Shown here piece by piece: positions 6,616 to 8,472 of a stretch of 8,472 nucleotides of DNA. This DNA is from JBBSJV01 sp038256935 (GTDB lineage Bacteria > Patescibacteriota > JACMRA01): NCBI GenBank assembly GCA_038256935.1, contig JBBSJV010000064.1, forward strand, positions 1 through 8,472. Reading direction: 5' to 3'. Below the pieces are notes generated by a model that searched no databases, had not been told where the DNA came from, and saw only the letters and a list, made by a program, of their open reading frames with translations. Every line of letters starts with the position of its first letter. Within the stretch, counting starts at the first letter, position 1. The position numbers were made by a program, and so were the translations under genes.

Positions 6616-7455
6616 ATGGCAAATATCTCAATCTCAGAATTAAATGGTTTAACCAAAAGAGTTAGAAAGTATATTCTAGAGTCTACTACAGCCAGTGGGA
6701 CAGGACACCCTAGCTCTTCTTTATCAGCTACAGATTTGATTACAACTCTATTGTTTGGTGGGTATTTTGAAACTGATCTTGATGAACCAAGTAATCCAGA
6801 AAATGATAGAATTATCTTTTCCAAAGGCCATGCTAGTCCGCTGCTGTACGCTTTGTATACCCTCACAGGCGCTATTAGTGAAGAGGAGTTGGTGACGCTT
6901 AGACAATTTGATTCTAAACTTGAAGGGCATCCAACTATGAGATTTGATTACACAGAAGCAGCTACAGGTAGCCTTGGTCAAGGTCTTGGGGTCGGGGTAG
7001 GGCTTGCACTCGCTAGTAAGATGGGGGTTAAAAAAGATAATAGAGAATTTAAAACTTGGGTTCTGATGGGGGATTCGGAAATGGCCGAAGGATCAGTTTG
7101 GGAGGCGATGCAACTGGCTGCTCATAATCAATTAAATAATCTTATTGGAATTATCGATGTGAATAGATTAGGCCAGAGAGGTGAGACAATGTATGGACAT
7201 GATATTGATAACTATGCTAACAAATGCAGCAGTTTTGGCTGGGATACCTACATCATTGATGGTCATGATCTAGAACAGATCACCCAAACTTATCAAGAAA
7301 TAATTGATGATAAAGAATCAACAAACCCAAAGATGATAGTAGCTCAAACTCTCAAAGGCAAGGGTGTTAGTTTTATAGAAAATCAACCAAATTGGCACGG
7401 CAAAGCACTTAGTAAAGAGGAATTATCTAAAGCACTTTTGGAGATTGGGGAGTAG
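6616..7455 (+). CDS. Transketolase N-terminal (thiamine diphosphate-binding) subunit (279 aa)
   Basis: This is the PP-domain half of a split transketolase, an enzyme that moves two-carbon ketol units in the pentose phosphate pathway using thiamine diphosphate and a divalent metal. Residues expected of the N-terminal half are present: H31 in GHPS, H72 in SKGHAS, H105 in EGHP followed by TGSLGQG, the diphosphate and metal motif GDSEMAEG at 152-159, N183 in IDVNR, and H261 in NWHG. At 279 residues it has the length of split N-terminal subunits (about 270-290 in archaea and many bacteria), so it is not a truncated full enzyme. Activity needs the C-terminal Pyr domain subunit, usually encoded next door. 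Here a convergent unrelated gene follows instead. It lies 33 bases after the ABC ATPase gene and may share that transcript. The ribosome binding site is weak (GAG at 6610-6612). Confidence 0.93.
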   Translation: MANISISELNGLTKRVRKYILESTTASGTGHPSSSLSATDLITTLLFGGYFETDLDEPSNPENDRIIFSKGHASPLLYALYTLTGAISEEELVTLRQFDSKLEGHPTMRFDYTEAATGSLGQGLGVGVGLALASKMGVKKDNREFKTWVLMGDSEMAEGSVWEAMQLAAHNQLNNLIGIIDVNRLGQRGETMYGHDIDNYANKCSSFGWDTYIIDGHDLEQITQTYQEIIDDKESTNPKMIVAQTLKGKGVSFIENQPNWHGKALSKEELSKALLEIGE

Positions 7456-7957
7456 GTTTTATTGGAAAGATTATTTTAAGTATTTCTGGCGAACTGTATT
7501 CTGTCTTACCATCATTTTCAATAGTCCTTATCAATTTTGATAATCTAGATCTATGTCTAAAAATGAGACTAATTAAACTTTCAATGTACTGTTCTGAAAG
7601 AATTTGAATAGGGGAATATAAGCCAGTGTCTGTATCGGAGTAAGATTTTATTAATTCTTTACAACCATCAACCCAGTTAATGAGTGGAGTGCCATTTTTT
7701 ATAGCTGAAAACAGAACTTGATTTAGATTTGAGTCCCGAAATATTCTGGCTTCGTCATTTAAAAACTCTTGTCTAATGTAGTTAAAAGTAGGTTCATTTT
7801 GAAAATCTATTTGCTGATGCCAAGAAGTGAATTCGGGTTTATCTTCAAAATAATTACCCCAGCTATCGTATAAATTAGACGGACTTAATAAACTTGATTG
7901 AATAGTTTCAATACTATTTCTTAATAATAAATTGAAATCACCTTTTTCCAGTCTCAT
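7427..7957 (-). CDS. Hypothetical protein (176 aa)
   Basis: I do not recognise this protein. It looks like a real gene: the composition is balanced, aromatic and charged residues are spread throughout, and no long competing frame covers it beyond the short overlap. It appears soluble, with no signal peptide or membrane segment. Visible features are an aromatic-rich part at about 30-65 (LYDSWGNYF, SWHQQ), a mixed middle, an Arg/Lys-containing helix near 125-148 (LIFRHRSRLSKLI) and a Pro-rich end. The ATG at 7957 is the only usual start codon after an upstream in-frame TAA near 8026. No Shine-Dalgarno sequence stands out, apart from GAGAG lying too close to the ATG. The last nine codons and stop overlap, tail to tail, the end of the transketolase gene by 29 bases. 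Repeats begin about 90 bases upstream of its start. It could be part of a transferred or rearranged segment. Confidence 0.65.
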   Translation of the reverse strand: MRLEKGDFNLLLRNSIETIQSSLLSPSNLYDSWGNYFEDKPEFTSWHQQIDFQNEPTFNYIRQEFLNDEARIFRDSNLNQVLFSAIKNGTPLINWVDGCKELIKSYSDTDTGLYSPIQILSEQYIESLISLIFRHRSRLSKLIRTIENDGKTEYSSPEILKIIFPIKPTPQSPKVL

Positions 7958-8046
7958 ACTCTCGTGAGTTAAAGTAACTCCGACGCCCTCTTCATTTTTA
8001 AAAAGTATGTGAAAATTAAATTTTTTTGATTATTAGTAAGTAAACT

Positions 8047-8074
8047 AGATACTGAAACGAGTTCAGTATGACAG
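8047..8074 (+). repeat. 28-base hairpin repeat A1 (identical to 8429-8456)
   Basis: ATACTGAA (8049-8056) and TTCAGTAT (8062-8069) form a perfect 8-bp stem around ACGAG, followed by the family end GACAG. All 28 bases recur exactly at 8429-8456. This copy lacks the CCACC 5' box of its neighbours, so it is a hairpin-only version of the family. Confidence 0.9.
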
Positions 8075-8098
8075 CTTAGTGTTAATTGGCTTTAATTT

Positions 8099-8138
8099 AG
8101 CCACCACAAGGGATCCCGCTAACTAAGTGCAGGATGAC
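8099..8138 (+). repeat. GGGATC/GATGAC family repeat, copy A3
   Basis: AGCCACCACAAGGGATCCCGC, a TAACTAAGT loop region, then GCAGGATGAC. ATCC pairs with GGAT and GC with GC around one C/A mismatch, forming an interrupted stem before the GATGAC end. Confidence 0.75.
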
Positions 8139-8156
8139 TTAGCGATTTGATTTTTA

Positions 8157-8201
8157 ATCCAGCCACCCTATGGGATCTCTCAGATACACTTCGAGATGAC
8201 A
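8157..8201 (+). repeat. GGGATC/GATGACA family repeat, copy A4
   Basis: ATCCAGCCACCCTATGGGATCTC, a TCAGATACACTTC segment, then GAGATGACA. ATCTC pairs exactly with GAGAT. The 5' block ATCCAGCCACC matches R3 (1585) and A5 (8262). Confidence 0.75.
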
Positions 8202-8229
8202 TGAAACCCGCCTTGAAGGTAAATATGAG

Positions 8230-8253
8230 GTAGGGGTACGCTTTAGCTTCCCT
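8230..8253. repeat. GTAGGGG...CTTCCC hairpin motif, copy 2
   Basis: GTAGGGGTACGCT, TT, AGCTTCCCT. It matches the motif at 1670-1693 except for three internal substitutions and its last base. It stands between family copies A4 and A5. Confidence 0.6.
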
Positions 8254-8261
8254 CTAAAATT

Positions 8262-8300
8262 ATCCAGCCACCACAGAGGATCCCGTAACAAGTTCAGGAT
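8262..8300 (+). repeat. GGGATC/GATGACA family repeat, copy A5, lacking its usual end
   Basis: ATCCAGCCACCACAGAGGATCCCG, then TAACAAGTTCAGGAT. The expected GACA after GGAT is missing: TGTAGATG of the 44-base tandem repeat begins at 8301 instead. The copy is therefore cut at its 3' end by the tandem unit or fused to it. Confidence 0.7.
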
Positions 8301-8387
8301 TGTAGATGTTAATTATTTTAATGACAAAATCCGTGTGTCATCCCTGTAGATGTTAATTATTTTAATGACAGAATCTGTGTATCACCC
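8301..8387. repeat. Tandem direct repeat, two copies of about 44 bases
   Basis: Copy 1 (8301-8344) and copy 2 (8345-8387) both begin TGTAGATGTTAATTATTTTA and run through ATGACA to a CCC end. They differ by three substitutions and one missing base near the 3' end. Copy 1 contains an ATGACA/TGTCAT inverted repeat (8321-8326 with 8336-8341) that is degraded in copy 2. The right end of each copy (CATCCC or CACCC) equals the start of a family repeat read on the other strand. Confidence 0.85.
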
Positions 8388-8406
8388 TGAATTTATTTCA
8401 GGGTCT
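8381..8406 (-). repeat. Inverted copy of the hairpin repeat (A6)
   Basis: ACCCTGAA (8384-8391) and TTCAGGGT (8397-8404) form a perfect 8-bp stem with a 5-base loop. Read on the - strand it aligns with the 28-base repeat at 8047 and 8429, with two base pairs of the stem changed on both sides so that pairing is kept. It overlaps the end of the tandem repeat. Confidence 0.7.
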
Positions 8407-8428
8407 GTTACTTATATTAATAGAGAAA

Positions 8429-8456
8429 AGATACTGAAACGAGTTCAGTATGACAG
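8429..8456 (+). repeat. 28-base hairpin repeat A2 (identical to 8047-8074)
   Basis: Exact copy of the element at 8047-8074, with stem arms at 8431-8438 and 8444-8451. The flanks differ on the right (ATTAAAA here, CTTAGTG at the other copy), so the identity is limited to the element. Confidence 0.9.
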
Positions 8457-8472
8457 ATTAAAATTGTCAGCG

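Larger units (their letters stand above)
7958..8472. other. Gene-free region holding repeat cluster 2
   Basis: About 515 bases to the window end with no convincing coding region. The first 90 bases (7958-8046) are AT-rich with no recognisable element and should hold the promoter of the 176-residue gene. From 8047 the sequence is nearly all repeats: two identical 28-base hairpin elements at the outer edges, three boxed family copies, a GTAGGGG motif, a 44-base tandem duplication and one inverted copy. They are listed separately. Confidence 0.8.

Noticed and set aside
6594..6981. - strand open frames over the start of the transketolase gene
   Set aside because: They are antisense to a strongly conserved enzyme domain and resemble no protein.

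Overview
The window is AT-rich and carries six genes, most of them tightly packed, plus two clusters of short, degenerate interspersed repeats. The likely source is a bacterium with a small, AT-rich genome. Weak or absent Shine-Dalgarno sequences, a transketolase encoded as a separate N-terminal subunit, and scattered GGGATC...GATGACA repeats would fit a Patescibacteria/CPR lineage. That assignment is inference: no rRNA or marker gene is present. The genetic code looks standard, because the 858-codon clpC-like gene has no internal UGA.

Layout. At 12-1202 (+) lies an unrecognised cytoplasmic-looking protein with a charged helical N-terminal half and a Pro/Gln/Asn-rich disordered tail. At 1203-1833 is a gene-free convergent region filled with degenerate repeats and inverted repeats. 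At 1834-4410 (-) lies a ClpC-type AAA+ unfoldase with two N repeats, two AAA+ modules, a short middle domain and a ClpP-docking-like loop. At 4411-4787 is an AT-rich divergent intergenic region. At 4788-5933 and 5935-6582 (+) are the permease and ATPase of a MacB/FtsX-type ABC transporter, one base apart. At 6616-7455 (+), 33 bases on, is a complete transketolase N-terminal subunit with no C-terminal subunit next to it. At 7427-7957 (-) lies an unrecognised 176-residue protein whose 3' end overlaps the transketolase gene. At 7958-8472 is a second gene-free stretch, the densest repeat cluster.

How the parts work together. The permease and ATPase should form one membrane complex (expected to be a homodimer of each). 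The transketolase subunit may share their transcript but has no obvious functional link. ClpC would act with a ClpP encoded elsewhere. The main unexplained signal is the repeat family: a 5' box (ATCCAGCCACC), a GGGATC core, a variable hairpin and a terminal GATGACA. One inverted copy shows paired base changes that keep the stem intact, and part of it lies in a 44-bp tandem duplication. I see no CRISPR array, transposase, tRNA, rRNA or convincing rho-independent terminator.
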